The translations under genes were made by a program, and so were the position numbers. Positions 16,801-26,041 of a stretch of 64,000 nt of DNA are shown in pieces. Location: NCBI GenBank assembly GCA_015709715.1, contig CP054184.1, positions 682,001 to 746,000 of the forward strand, in the 5' to 3' direction. Each line of letters begins with the position of its first letter. The stretch's first letter is position 1. The notes under the pieces were generated by a model, which saw nothing but the letters and a program-made list of their open reading frames with translations, was not told the DNA's origin and did not search any database. The DNA comes from Nitrospira sp. (GTDB taxonomy: Bacteria > Nitrospirota > Nitrospiria > Nitrospirales > Nitrospiraceae).

Positions 16801-19604
16801 CGGGCCCCCACCTCCTGCAGCCGACCGACTACAGCCGCTGGTATCGTCCACGCGTAACGCGCACCTCGATGCCCTTGAACGGCCGGGCGCGTAAAGTCCC
16901 AGGGCAGGGTCAGCAGCGGCGGCACTCCGTCCAGACGGCCCCGCCAATAGTCGAGCTGTCTGTGTTCTTCCGCTCCGCCAGCCTGTTGCCGCTGCCAGGC
17001 CGCGACATCGACATATTGCAGCAACAACTTCGGCAACGGTGAATCCCGGTTCTCCTTGAACGCCTCGTAGAGCGCCGCCAGTTCACGCCTGAGCACCTCC
17101 ATCGAGCGGCCGTCCGCCACGATGTGGTGCAACGTCAGCGAAAGCACATGGTCCTCTTCATCCAACCGGAAGAGACAACAACGGATGGGGGGACCGGTAG
17201 CCAAATCGAACGGTCGGCAGGCCTCCGCCCGCACGGCGCGCACAATTTCCTCCTCGCGCTCCGCCTTCGTTCGAGCGGTCGAATGGGCGATCGGCAGCGT
17301 GAGGGTGAGCTCCGGTGCGATCACGTGCGTCGGGCGGCCGGCGATCGAGACAAAGGTGGCCCGCAGGACCTCGTGGCGCCGAACGATTTCGTTGAGCGCC
17401 CGACACAAGGCGTCCCGATCGAGAGGACCTTTCAGCCGCAAGGCGACGGGAATGTTATTGATCGAGCTTCCCGGCGAGAGTTGATCGAGAAACCAGAACC
17501 GCTCCTGCGAGAACGACAGCGGCAGTATCCCGTCGCGCGAGACGAGCTGAATCGGGTCATGGGTTGAGCAGGCAGGAGTCGGCGAACAGGTGGCGACGAA
17601 GGTGGTGAAGGCCGCGAGGGTCGAATGTTCGAACAGGGCGTCCAAGGGAACCTCGACACCCCGGACTTCCTGCAGACGGGCGACCATCTGGAGACCTCGC
17701 AGGGAATCACCGCCCAGGGCGAAGAAATCGTCCTGCGGACGGACGATGGGTCGGTTCAAGACGTTTGACCAAATTGCGACGAGATCCGCGCCAAGCCGAG
17801 CTACATAGTCGACCTCGCCTGCCGAGTTCCCTTCGGCAACAGCAATGTCTCCCGAGTATGTCTCCAAGCACGATGTGCCCACCGTCGCCAAAGCCCGGTC
17901 GAGAAATTGTGTCCGGCAGAGCCCGCGCTGCACCTTGCCGCTGGAAGTTTTTGGGAGACTCCCCGCCTTGATCAGGACGACGGCGGCAATCGACAACTCA
18001 TGTGCCTGGGCCACCGCCTGCCGGATAGTCGCCGCGATCGCCGGAACGTCGAGTCCCTGGGCCCGCGGCTCCACCTCTTGCACCACGACCAGCCGCTCCT
18101 CGTCCTCCTCGCTGATCGAGAAGGCCGCGCAGCCTCCCGGCCGGAGCGCCGGATGACTCTCCTCGACCGTCCGTTCGATGTCGTGAGGATAGTGGTTGCG
18201 GCCCCTGATGATGATGAGGTCTTTCAACCGGCCGGTGACGAACAACTCCCCCTCGCGGAGCAACCCGAGGTCTCCGGTTCGGAGAAAAGGCCCTTCCCCG
18301 CTCTGCGCCAGACAGGCGTGAAAAGTCTCTTCGGATTCCTGCTCCTTTCGCCAGTAGCCCTGGGCCACAGAGGGTCCGCCGACCCAGATCTCGCCGACCT
18401 CCCCATCGGGGCACCCGATTCCGGATTCGGGGTGGACGATGCGGATCGTCTGGCCTGCTCGACTCCTGCCGCAGCTCACCAGCAAACGATCCTCTCTGCC
18501 GGCCGGTGATGCCGCCCCATACGAGAACGTCCTCGCGCCCTCCCCCTTCGTACCCCCCGTGACTAGAAGCGTCGCCTCCGCCAACCCGTAACAGGGATAA
18601 AAGGCGCGGCGGCGGAAGCCGCAGTCCTGGAACCGATCCGAGAAGCGGTCGAGGGTGGCGGCGCGCACAGGCTCCGCGCCGTTGAACGCGACGGCCCAAG
18701 CACTCAAGTCCAAGGACGCCCGTTGCGCCTCGGTCACCTGCCGCACACAGAGATCGTAGGAAAAGTTCGGTCCACCACTGGTGGTGGCGCGATACCTCGT
18801 AATAGCCGAGAGCCAGCGCGCGGGCTTCTGCAGGAAGTGCACCGGCGACATCAGGATGCAGGAGGCGCCGAGATAGAGCGGCTGCAAGACGTTTCCGATC
18901 AATCCCATGTCGTGATACAAGGGCAGCCACCCAACGATGACATCCTCCGCCGTATGGCCGAAAGACTCCTGAATCAGACGCTGGTTGTGCAGGAGGTTGG
19001 CATGCGTGACCATGACGCCTTTGGGATTTCCCGTCGAGCCGGAGGTGTATTGGAGAAACGCCAAGCTGTCGGCGGTCAGCTGCGGTTCAACCCAATCGCG
19101 TTCGGCGCCAGGCTCGACAAGGTCGCTATCGATCCATCGAAGAGCCGCGAGGTCGTCGTACGTTTCCCCTTTGGTGATGATGCGCTCGAGTGCCTGCGTG
19201 ATTGCGCTCGTCGACAGGGCATAGGCAGCCTGCGCATCCGCGAGGATCGCTCGCACGCGCGGCAGGCCCCGTTGTCGTTGCGGTGGGTAGGCCGGCACCG
19301 CCACCACCCCGGCGTAGAGACAACCAAAAAACGCGGCCAGGTAGTCCAGACCAGGCGGATACAGCAATAGGGCACGCCGGCCCTCCGCCCCGGCGGCTTG
19401 CAGGACGGCGGCGACCGCTCTGGCCTGCCGGTCCAATTCGCCATAGGTCCAACTCTGCTCGTCCTGTTCTCCGTCGCGCAGGTACGTATAGGCCCGTTTG
19501 GACGGCGTATCCGCCGCGCGCCTGCGCAGCACGTCGAGCAATGTGTGGTACGTACAGGAATGAGACCGTGTCACGACTTCACCGAACCTTCCCGACCACG
19601 TCAC
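13869..19604 (-). CDS. NRPS, FAAL-ACP-C-A(core)-methyltransferase; lipo-initiation and first amino acid
   Basis: 1911 residues. A fatty-acyl-AMP ligase (about 1-580) has YTSGSTGNPKG and ends at SGKVQRGLC. Next come a carrier with ALGGDSLRGLQ (Ser near 632), a condensation domain (about 690-1130, HHIVADGRS) and an adenylation core to motif A8 (RRDEQVKIRGFRVEL near 1556). From about 1600 to the end lies a SAM methyltransferase matching guanidinoacetate N-methyltransferase: VMQDWEAP (E1732), VLEVGFGMGI, HTIIECN, FFDTYP (D1820) and LLPPDDCHYW. By eye against GrsA the A-domain pocket reads D-V-E-N-V-V-A-I-T, with acidic E239 suggesting a basic side chain, perhaps Arg-like. It should load a fatty acid, join it to that residue and methylate it. 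The GTG start is uncertain; a GTG ten codons later is possible. Confidence 0.92.
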   Translation of the reverse strand: MTWSGRFGEVVTRSHSCTYHTLLDVLRRRAADTPSKRAYTYLRDGEQDEQSWTYGELDRQARAVAAVLQAAGAEGRRALLLYPPGLDYLAAFFGCLYAGVVAVPAYPPQRQRGLPRVRAILADAQAAYALSTSAITQALERIITKGETYDDLAALRWIDSDLVEPGAERDWVEPQLTADSLAFLQYTSGSTGNPKGVMVTHANLLHNQRLIQESFGHTAEDVIVGWLPLYHDMGLIGNVLQPLYLGASCILMSPVHFLQKPARWLSAITRYRATTSGGPNFSYDLCVRQVTEAQRASLDLSAWAVAFNGAEPVRAATLDRFSDRFQDCGFRRRAFYPCYGLAEATLLVTGGTKGEGARTFSYGAASPAGREDRLLVSCGRSRAGQTIRIVHPESGIGCPDGEVGEIWVGGPSVAQGYWRKEQESEETFHACLAQSGEGPFLRTGDLGLLREGELFVTGRLKDLIIIRGRNHYPHDIERTVEESHPALRPGGCAAFSISEEDEERLVVVQEVEPRAQGLDVPAIAATIRQAVAQAHELSIAAVVLIKAGSLPKTSSGKVQRGLCRTQFLDRALATVGTSCLETYSGDIAVAEGNSAGEVDYVARLGADLVAIWSNVLNRPIVRPQDDFFALGGDSLRGLQMVARLQEVRGVEVPLDALFEHSTLAAFTTFVATCSPTPACSTHDPIQLVSRDGILPLSFSQERFWFLDQLSPGSSINNIPVALRLKGPLDRDALCRALNEIVRRHEVLRATFVSIAGRPTHVIAPELTLTLPIAHSTARTKAEREEEIVRAVRAEACRPFDLATGPPIRCCLFRLDEEDHVLSLTLHHIVADGRSMEVLRRELAALYEAFKENRDSPLPKLLLQYVDVAAWQRQQAGGAEEHRQLDYWRGRLDGVPPLLTLPWDFTRPAVQGHRGARYAWTIPAAVVGRLQEVGARYRATPFMLLLAALGILLSRYSRQTDFCIGTPVANRRRRETDHLIGCFVNTVALRMDLSGDPPFPSLLEQVRRTVLEAQAHQELPFERLVDALGLARDLGHTPLFQVMLVLEDNPTEAGRLGDLEASRLDVSTQTSAFDLTLELVRKSDESLDAVVEYSTDLFADDTIARMAGHLQELVRRIVTAPDARLSGWPMLSIAEQASALADGRGPRTAPPQESCLHRLIEARVKRVPDAVALEGTRTAVTYDSLNRMANQLARYLRLQGVGPDVPVGLCVDRSLEMAVGLLGCLKAGATYVPMDPSYPLEHRAAILRDAQPRLLLTQRRHIGTLPPQAPPAFALDDEWAAAAVLPDHDLESGPHPDSLAYLLYTSGTTGRPKGIGIPHRALANHGLATAEAYGLAPSDRVLQFASVSFDVAAEECFPTWLAGGTLVLRSDEPVPAYGDFLAFLRERNVTVVNLPTPYWAGWAEELERTTSPLPPSLRLVIVGSEKAQPDDLRRWQRMAGPCAWCNAYGPTEATITASIYRPSASVEPTALRTVPIGRPIANVELYVLDPHLQPVPVGVPGDLYIGGAGLARGYHRQPALTAEQFVPHPFSSDRGACLYRTGDLARRRSDGNVEFLGRRDEQVKIRGFRVELREIECHLRAHPQVKDVRVFLRSDASGDWPALLAGLGGEEQERMVRDIEALSVQEAQWLYDLESDAEQRRKTVIQRKPEFEVFLKINKDEFLTPPRANQRNWLLRRALDEFSDDLLALDEVSKRFVSGSDRTDIANTWVDSQAEYRPSELIIEGQQVMQDWEAPLMKAMADIVTERQGDVLEVGFGMGISATSIQAGRPRSHTIIECNREVMRAFDEWARRYQGRDIRLVQGRWQDVVDEIGPFDGVFFDTYPASEAEFEEAVINSINFAEGFIPVAAKLLRPGGVFTYYTNEIDSFSRRHQRFLLKHFGSFTLSVVRSLLPPDDCHYWWADSMAVVKAVK

Positions 19605-19744
19605 GTTTAAGGTCTATCCTCTAAGACGCACGTCACGACCAAACTTGCATGTCTACTTTCCTGATGCCTCTGTCGCACCTCGACACAGAACGACTTGATG
19701 GACGCCGTCACCTGTGATAGCGTCCGTGACAAGGATTCCTGCCC
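19605..19744. other. Divergent intergenic region between NRPS cluster and metal-efflux operon
   Basis: 140 nt hold the promoters of the two divergent operons. I see a weak TTGATG (19695-19700) facing the efflux genes but no convincing -10 partner, and no clear Fur-box-like palindrome. There is no small gene. Confidence 0.5.
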
Positions 19745-20203
19745 ATGTTCAACCGATCACACGTTCCTTCTCTCGTCCACATAGTCCTGCGTGCCTGGGC
19801 CATCGCGTGGCTCCTGCTCATGCCGCTCTTCCACGTCCACCCGGAGATGGAGGCCCATCACGGCGAATCGGGCCATATCCACGGGGGCACGATTCACACG
19901 ATTTTTTCGGGAGACTTGGAGGGGGAGTACGACGGCCACACACACGACACACTCCTGTCACCGTTGCCCCTACTCGAGCATGTTTGGGACGAACATCCGG
20001 AAGTCGGCTTCTCGCTACTGAACGATTCCACCGATCGAAAACAACTCAAACTTCCCTCGGCGACGCCGCTCACGCTTGTCGGAGAAATCCTGCCGTTGCC
20101 CGAGCCGGTAGGCTGGGCTGCGCGTGAGGCCTTACCACCTCCACCGACCGTCCCGTCAGCCCGCGAGTATCCGCCCCGCGCTCCACCGGCCTCCTCCCTC
20201 TGA
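19745..20203 (+). CDS. Histidine-rich secreted protein preceding metal-efflux genes
   Basis: 152 residues. An N-terminal hydrophobic segment (about 9-27) looks like a signal or anchor and leads into a His/Asp/Glu-rich stretch (FHVHPEMEAHHGESGHIHGG, later DGHTHD), then a Pro-rich tail. The His cluster suggests binding of a divalent metal in the periplasm. I do not recognise a named family. It stands 98 nt before the efflux channel gene on the same strand and is probably transcribed with it. AGGA upstream of the ATG is an acceptable ribosome site. Confidence 0.7.
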   Translation: MFNRSHVPSLVHIVLRAWAIAWLLLMPLFHVHPEMEAHHGESGHIHGGTIHTIFSGDLEGEYDGHTHDTLLSPLPLLEHVWDEHPEVGFSLLNDSTDRKQLKLPSATPLTLVGEILPLPEPVGWAAREALPPPPTVPSAREYPPRAPPASSL

Positions 20204-20301
20204 CAGCCAGTCCATTAGTCCGTCGCCAGTCACCGCGAACGCGTGGGCGTTGAACTGTGCCCGCCGGTGTCCTTCTACCTATGTCGCGGAGGAGGTTCGT
20301 C

Positions 20302-21561
20302 ATGATGACTTACGGTTCTGTCACATGGTGCGTCGTGTCACTCTGCTTGTGGCTGGTGCTCGACGCCGGTCCGCTCCTGGCGGACGACTCGGTCCGCCGC
20401 ATCTATACCTTGCAAGACATTCTGACCCTCGCCGAACGGCACAGTCCGACACTCGCCGGCGCCGAAGGCTTGGTCAAACAGAGCCGCGGCCAACAGATCG
20501 CCGCGGGCGCCTACCTCAATCCCTCCATCACCGGGAGCGCCGGACGCGGAGCCATCCGCGACCCGAGCACGGGCGTTCGTGTCACCGAACGAACCCTCCT
20601 CGTTGAACAACCGATCGAATGGGCAGGCAAACGGTCGGCACGACAGGAGGCCGCCGATGCCGGAGTCGCCGGAGCCGGCGCCGCGTTGGACGAGGCGAAG
20701 GTGTCGTTGTCGGCCGATGTGAAGGTAGCTTTCTATCAACTGCTCTATCAGCAGCGTGATGCCGAACTTGCCCGCCAACACGTGGCCGCCGTAGAGGAGA
20801 TGCAGCGGACGGTCCAGGCACGGGTCGCAGCGGGCGAAGCCACCTCCTTCGACAGGCTGAAGGCGGGCGTCGAACTTCAAAAGGCCCAGAAAGACCTGGC
20901 ACGGGCGCAGCACGCGTTGCTCGCCGCCGGGGCGCGCCTGAATGCGCTCGCTGCCGGCACGTTGGGGAAGGGCTTTTCCATTCAAGGGGAATTTCGATCC
21001 TTGTCGCAGGCGCTGGACCCGGATCCCCTGACGGCCCTCGCGATCGAGCAACATCCCGCCATTCGCCGTTTGGCCAAACTCGCGGAGCAGGCCGATCACA
21101 GCCTGCGCTTCGAGCGGGAGGCGCGGGTCCCGAACATCACGCTCCTCGGCAGTTACCACCGGGAGGCCGGCGACGAATCCTTGGTCGCCGGGATCAGCGT
21201 GCCCCTGCCGCTCTGGTATCGGCGGCAAGGCGAAATCCAGACGGCGTTGGGCGCCAAACATCGTGCGGATGCCGAACGGCTGCGGGTCCGCCATGAGTTG
21301 GAGGCGGCCATCACCCAACATGTCCAGGAGGTGTTGACCGCGCACGAACAATTACAAGTCTTCGACAACGGTCTGCTGAAGCAAGCCGAGCAAACCGTGG
21401 CGTTGGCGAAGATGTCGTTCCGTCATGGAGCGGCCACGCTGTTGGATCTGCTCGATGCGCAGCGGGTCTACCGGCAAACCCTGCTCGAATACGCCCAGGC
21501 GCAGAGCGAACTGTCGATCGCGCTCACTCGGCTGGAGCGCTCACTGGGCGCTCCGCTGTGA
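20302..21561 (+). CDS. TolC-family outer-membrane channel of a heavy-metal RND efflux system (CzcC/CusC type)
   Basis: 419 residues with a signal peptide ending around LLADD and the two repeated helical-barrel halves of the outer-membrane efflux protein family (YTLQDILTLAERHSPTL at the start, a LLDLLDAQRVY stretch near the end). It forms the outer-membrane exit of a tripartite pump with the next two genes. The start at 20302 is chosen because GGAGGAGG lies six nt upstream and the signal peptide follows directly; upstream in-frame starts at 20257 or 20281 would bury the ribosome site in the coding region. Confidence 0.9.
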   Translation: MMTYGSVTWCVVSLCLWLVLDAGPLLADDSVRRIYTLQDILTLAERHSPTLAGAEGLVKQSRGQQIAAGAYLNPSITGSAGRGAIRDPSTGVRVTERTLLVEQPIEWAGKRSARQEAADAGVAGAGAALDEAKVSLSADVKVAFYQLLYQQRDAELARQHVAAVEEMQRTVQARVAAGEATSFDRLKAGVELQKAQKDLARAQHALLAAGARLNALAAGTLGKGFSIQGEFRSLSQALDPDPLTALAIEQHPAIRRLAKLAEQADHSLRFEREARVPNITLLGSYHREAGDESLVAGISVPLPLWYRRQGEIQTALGAKHRADAERLRVRHELEAAITQHVQEVLTAHEQLQVFDNGLLKQAEQTVALAKMSFRHGAATLLDLLDAQRVYRQTLLEYAQAQSELSIALTRLERSLGAPL

Positions 21562-21602
21562 GCGAGGTATCAGCGTCCTGCGAAAGAAAGAGGAAACCAC
21601 TC

Positions 21603-22778
21603 ATGAGCGGACGACGCACGATCATCCCGAGCTGCATCCTGTTCCTTCTGCCCTTCCTTGGAGCGTGCGGCGATCAAGAACCGCGAACGCCGGCCTCCGT
21701 ACCCGCACCATCGACCACAACCGGCGAACGCGCACAAGCCGTGATCCAACCGCCGGCCGCCGTCCGGAATCATCTGCGTATCGAACCGGTTCGTCCGCAG
21801 GTCGTTCCCGACGTGATCACGGCGCCCGGCGAAGTCGCGTTGGATTTGAAACAGGTGGCCAAGGTCACGTCGCGCATCATGGGCCAGATCGAAACGATCC
21901 ATCGCCGGCTGGGGGACCAGGTACGAGTCGGTCAACCGCTGGCGGACATCCTCAGCCTCCAGCTCGATCAATTGATCGAAGAATATCTCGTCGGCAAGGC
22001 CCAGGCCGATGTGGCGGAAGACACCTATCGGCGGACCGAGCAACTCCGCAAGGACGACATCGTCACGGAGCGTCGCCTCATCGAGGACCGGGGGCGTTAC
22101 CTGGAGACGAAGGCCCGCTACCAACACATCCGCGAAAAGCTGCTCAACATGGGCTTGTCGCGCAAGGACCTCAAGGAACTCGAAGAAGGCCTGCATGAGC
22201 AGGGCCATCGTTACAGGGTCACCGCTCCGATCGCCGGCACCATCGTGGCACAACAAGCCGTGCTCGGCCAGGGCGTGGCCGCGGGAGAGCCACTCTTCGA
22301 GATCGTCGATACCGGCCGCGTGTGGGTCTTCGCGAACCTGCCGCTCGAACAGGCGCGCCGATTCACACTGGGCGACATCGGCAGGATCACGCCGAAAGGC
22401 GGCGAAACCGTCACAGCCCCGCTCACCTATCTCGCGCCCGTCGCGGATGAGACCACGAGAACCATCCGCCTCCGCTTCGAAGTCGTCAATGAGCAGAGCC
22501 GGTTGAAGCCGCACGAATACGTGGACGTGACCCTCAGCCGGCCGGCCCCGCCGGTCTTGGCCGTGCCTCTTTCCGCCGTCACGACCGTCGAGCAGCAACG
22601 GGGCCTGTTCGTCGAACAGGATCAGGGCTACTCGTTCCGGCCCATCAGCGGCGGCCGTGAAGGCGGCGGCTGGATCGAAATAACAAGCGGCGTCGCGGAA
22701 GGCGAGCGCGTGGTGGTGGACGGAGTCTTCGATCTCAAGACCCTGTTGCTGAAGTCCCAGATCGACTCGGGAGAATGA
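21603..22778 (+). CDS. RND efflux periplasmic adaptor lipoprotein (CzcB/CusB type)
   Basis: 391 residues from an ATG preceded by AGAGG; a lipobox LPFLGAC near residue 19 makes it a lipoprotein. The order is membrane-fusion-protein like: a lipoyl half (VTSRIMGQIETIHRRLGDQV), a long helical hairpin, the second lipoyl half (YRVTAPIAGTIVAQQAVLGQ) and beta-barrel domains. It joins the inner-membrane pump to the outer-membrane channel. A longer frame from a GTG at 21558, overlapping the channel gene stop, is less likely because the lipobox would lie too far inside. Confidence 0.9.
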   Translation: MSGRRTIIPSCILFLLPFLGACGDQEPRTPASVPAPSTTTGERAQAVIQPPAAVRNHLRIEPVRPQVVPDVITAPGEVALDLKQVAKVTSRIMGQIETIHRRLGDQVRVGQPLADILSLQLDQLIEEYLVGKAQADVAEDTYRRTEQLRKDDIVTERRLIEDRGRYLETKARYQHIREKLLNMGLSRKDLKELEEGLHEQGHRYRVTAPIAGTIVAQQAVLGQGVAAGEPLFEIVDTGRVWVFANLPLEQARRFTLGDIGRITPKGGETVTAPLTYLAPVADETTRTIRLRFEVVNEQSRLKPHEYVDVTLSRPAPPVLAVPLSAVTTVEQQRGLFVEQDQGYSFRPISGGREGGGWIEITSGVAEGERVVVDGVFDLKTLLLKSQIDSGE

Positions 22779-22784
22779 GGCCCC

Positions 22785-25700
22785 ATGGAACGACTCTTGG
22801 CGTTTTCACTCCGGTATCGCTTCTTCACCCTGATGGCAACCCTGGTGATCATCATCATCGGTCTCTGGTCCTTCTCGCGACTCAGCCTCGATGCCGTGCC
22901 GGACCTGACGCCGGTACAGGTACAGGTCCTGACGAGGACTCCCGCCTTGGGGCCGGTCGAGGTGGAACAATTCGTGACCTTTCCGATCGAGGCGTCGCTG
23001 AACGGAGTCCCGGCGCTGCGCGAACTGCGCTCCGTCTCGCGTTATGGCCTCTCCGCCGTCACCGCCATCTTCGAGGACTATGTTGACATCTATCGGGCCA
23101 GGCAGGCCGTCGCGGAACGGCTGGCGCAGGCCATGGAGCGCATTCCCACCGAGTATGGCCGGCCCGTCATGGGTCCCCTGACGACCGGCCTCGGCGAGGT
23201 GTACCAGTTCACGGTCAAGGGACCGGGGTACAGCCCCATGGCCCTGCATACGCTGCTGGAATGGGACATCGCCCTGAAACTGCGGGCGGTGCCAGGCGTG
23301 GTCGAGGTCAACATTTGGGGTGGAGAGCCGCGGCAGTTCCAGGTGATCGTCGATCCCTCGAAACTCCTCGCCTACAAGCTCACCCTGCGGGAGGTCTTCG
23401 ACGCACTGGAGCGCAACAATCGTCTCGCGGGCGGCGGCTACATCGAACGTCAACGTGAGCAACTGGTGATTCGCGGCGAAGCCCTCGCCGCACAGGTCCA
23501 GGACATCGAGAGGGTCGTCATCTCCCATGGGCCCGGCGGCGTGCCGATCTCCATCCGCGATCTTGCCGAAGTAAAGGAGGGTTCGGCGTTGCGGATCGGT
23601 GCCGCCACCGCCATGGGCGAAGGTGAAACCGTGATCGGGATGGTGCAGATGCTGGCCGGCGAGAACGCTCACGACGTGGTCGCTCGCGTCAAGGCGCGGG
23701 TCCGGGACATCCAGGCCAGCCTCCCGGCGGGCGTGACCATCGAACCCTATTATGACCGCATGCACTTCGTCGAGCAGGTCATCACCACCGTCCGGAACAA
23801 CTTGCTGGAAGGGGGCTTGTTGGTGGTGGCCCTGCTGTTCCTCTTTCTCGGCGACTTGCGCGCAGGCCTGATCGTCGCCTCGGCCATTCCGCTGGCGATG
23901 CTGCTCGCCTTTACCGGCATGGTCCAGGCCGGACTGTCTGGGAACCTCATGAGCCTGGGGGCCGTCGATTTCGGGTTGCTGGTCGACGGGTCCGTCGTCA
24001 TGGTCGACAACATTCTGCGCCGCCTCGCCGCCGCACAACCCCGGACGCGAGAGGAGCGGGCCGCTACGATTCTGGCCGCCGGGCGCGAAGTGCTGCGGCC
24101 GGTGACGCTGGCGGTGAGCATCATCATTCTGGTGTACGTTCCCATCCTGGCGTTGACCGGCATCGAAGGCAAAATGTTTCGCCCCATGGCCGTGACGGTC
24201 ATCATGGCGTTGGCGGGCTCGCTGGTCCTGGCCATGACCCTCACGCCGCTGCTCTCGTTCTGGTTCGTGCGGGAAGACCGGCACGATCGGGAAACGAGGC
24301 TCGTCCGCTCCTTGAAACAACTGTATGAACCCTGGTTGCGCCGGGCGGTCGCGCGGCCGATCTGGCCGGCAGGAATCGCAGCCGGACTGTTCGTCGTGAG
24401 TCTCGCGCTCGGCGCCTCCCTGGGCGTGGAATTCGTACCGCGTCTGGAGGAGGGGGATCTCGCGATTCAAGTGTGGCGGTTGCCGAGCATTTCCTTGAGC
24501 GAATCGGTCCAGACCGCGTTACGGATCGAGCAGGTGCTCCGGCGGTTCCCCGAAGTCAGGCAGGTCGTCACCAGAACCGGTAGCCCGGAGGTGGCGACGG
24601 ACGTGATGGGCGTGGAACTGTCGGATGTCTTCGTCATCCTCACGCCGGCGAGGGAATGGACCACGGCCGGCACGCGCGAGGAGTTGATCGAAGTGATGCG
24701 GCAGGCCATCGCCGAGGCCGTGCCCGGCGTGGGCCTCGGGTTTACGCAGCCGATCGAGATGCGGTTCAACGAATTGATCGCCGGGGTACGCTCGGATCTG
24801 GCCGTGAAAATCTTCGGCGCCGACCTGGACTTGCTTCGCCGGCAGGCCGAACGGGTGGCGCAGACGCTGCAGGGGCTCCCGGGTGCCGCAGACGTGAAAG
24901 TCGAACAGGTGGCGGGGCTGCCGCTGCTGCGCGTCATCGTCGACCGCGCGGAGATCGGCCGCTACGGCCTCACGGCCGAGGACCTGCTCACCGTCGTACG
25001 GACGACACGCGCGGGCCAACCGGTCGGCATGGTCATCCAAGGGCCACGACGATTCGAGGTGGTCGTGCGCTTAGCGGAGAACCTCGCCCAGGACCCTGCG
25101 GCCCTGGGCCGGCTCTTAATACCGACTCAGCATGGCGAACTCGTCCCCCTCTCGCGTGTGGCGGACGTGCGGCTGGATTCTGGTCCGGCGCAAATCAGCC
25201 GCGAACACGTGCAACGGCGCATCGTCGTGGAATGCAATATCCGCGGACGCGACCTGGGCGGATTCGTGACCGAGGCGAAGGGGGCGGTGGCCCGAGCCGT
25301 CACGCTTCCTCCGGGCTATGAGCTGATGTGGGGCGGGCAGTACCAGCATCTGCAAGAGGCCGCCGAACGGCTGGCCATCGTAGTGCCCCTCACGTTGCTG
25401 ATGATCCTGAGTCTCCTTTCGATCGTCTTCGGTCGCCTCAGGCCGGCGCTTCTGATTTTTCTGAACGTCCCGCTCGCGCTGTCTGGAGGCCTCTTCGCCC
25501 TGTGGCTGCGCGGCCTACCCCTCAGCATTTCCGCCGTCATCGGGTGTCTTGCGCTCTTCGGTATCGCCGTCCTCAACGCGGTCGTGCTCGTGAGCCACAT
25601 CGGTCAGTTACAGGTAAGCGGCATGTCGGCGGAAGCGGCGGTGATTCAAGGCAGCATGGATCGGCTTCGACCGGTCTTGATGACCGCACTGGTGGCGAGC

Positions 25701-25874
25701 CTCGGCTTCGTTCCCATGGCTGTGGCGACCGGCTTGGGTGCGGAGGTGCAGCGGCCGCTGGCGACGGTGGTCATCGGCGGCCTCTTCACCTCGACCGTGC
25801 TGACGTTACTGGTGCTTCCTGCCCTCTATCGGTTCGTCGCCGGTCCTCCCGACATCGGCAGCTCGCCGGGATGA
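22785..25874 (+). CDS. Heavy-metal efflux RND transporter (CzcA type)
   Basis: 1029 residues, full length for an HME-RND pump, with 12 expected membrane helices in two halves and large periplasmic loops. The proton-relay helix reads DFGLLVDGSVVMVDN, like the DFG-x-x-VDG pattern of the CzcA branch rather than the CusA type, so divalent metals such as Co, Zn, Cd or Ni are more likely than Cu(I)/Ag(I). It powers export by proton antiport across the inner membrane. The gene starts six nt after the adaptor gene. No metal-responsive regulator sits directly beside the operon. Confidence 0.92.
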   Translation: MERLLAFSLRYRFFTLMATLVIIIIGLWSFSRLSLDAVPDLTPVQVQVLTRTPALGPVEVEQFVTFPIEASLNGVPALRELRSVSRYGLSAVTAIFEDYVDIYRARQAVAERLAQAMERIPTEYGRPVMGPLTTGLGEVYQFTVKGPGYSPMALHTLLEWDIALKLRAVPGVVEVNIWGGEPRQFQVIVDPSKLLAYKLTLREVFDALERNNRLAGGGYIERQREQLVIRGEALAAQVQDIERVVISHGPGGVPISIRDLAEVKEGSALRIGAATAMGEGETVIGMVQMLAGENAHDVVARVKARVRDIQASLPAGVTIEPYYDRMHFVEQVITTVRNNLLEGGLLVVALLFLFLGDLRAGLIVASAIPLAMLLAFTGMVQAGLSGNLMSLGAVDFGLLVDGSVVMVDNILRRLAAAQPRTREERAATILAAGREVLRPVTLAVSIIILVYVPILALTGIEGKMFRPMAVTVIMALAGSLVLAMTLTPLLSFWFVREDRHDRETRLVRSLKQLYEPWLRRAVARPIWPAGIAAGLFVVSLALGASLGVEFVPRLEEGDLAIQVWRLPSISLSESVQTALRIEQVLRRFPEVRQVVTRTGSPEVATDVMGVELSDVFVILTPAREWTTAGTREELIEVMRQAIAEAVPGVGLGFTQPIEMRFNELIAGVRSDLAVKIFGADLDLLRRQAERVAQTLQGLPGAADVKVEQVAGLPLLRVIVDRAEIGRYGLTAEDLLTVVRTTRAGQPVGMVIQGPRRFEVVVRLAENLAQDPAALGRLLIPTQHGELVPLSRVADVRLDSGPAQISREHVQRRIVVECNIRGRDLGGFVTEAKGAVARAVTLPPGYELMWGGQYQHLQEAAERLAIVVPLTLLMILSLLSIVFGRLRPALLIFLNVPLALSGGLFALWLRGLPLSISAVIGCLALFGIAVLNAVVLVSHIGQLQVSGMSAEAAVIQGSMDRLRPVLMTALVASLGFVPMAVATGLGAEVQRPLATVVIGGLFTSTVLTLLVLPALYRFVAGPPDIGSSPG

Positions 25875-26041
25875 TGGCCCGTCCCTCACGCCTAAGGCCT
25901 GGCAGTTTCGTCGCTTCCCTGGACAGAACTCCTGCTCGGGGGTAAGCTTCCCCTACGACTTGAGCCTGACAACATCCAGCCAGGCATGGCGTCTCCCATA
26001 CATCCGACAGCCAACCTGAGTTCATATCCCGAGGAGTAGTT

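Noticed and set aside
22806-24470. 554-codon minus-strand frame opposite the RND pump
   Set aside because: The plus strand encodes a full-length HME-RND transporter here; the minus frame is Asp/His/Arg-rich and motif-free.
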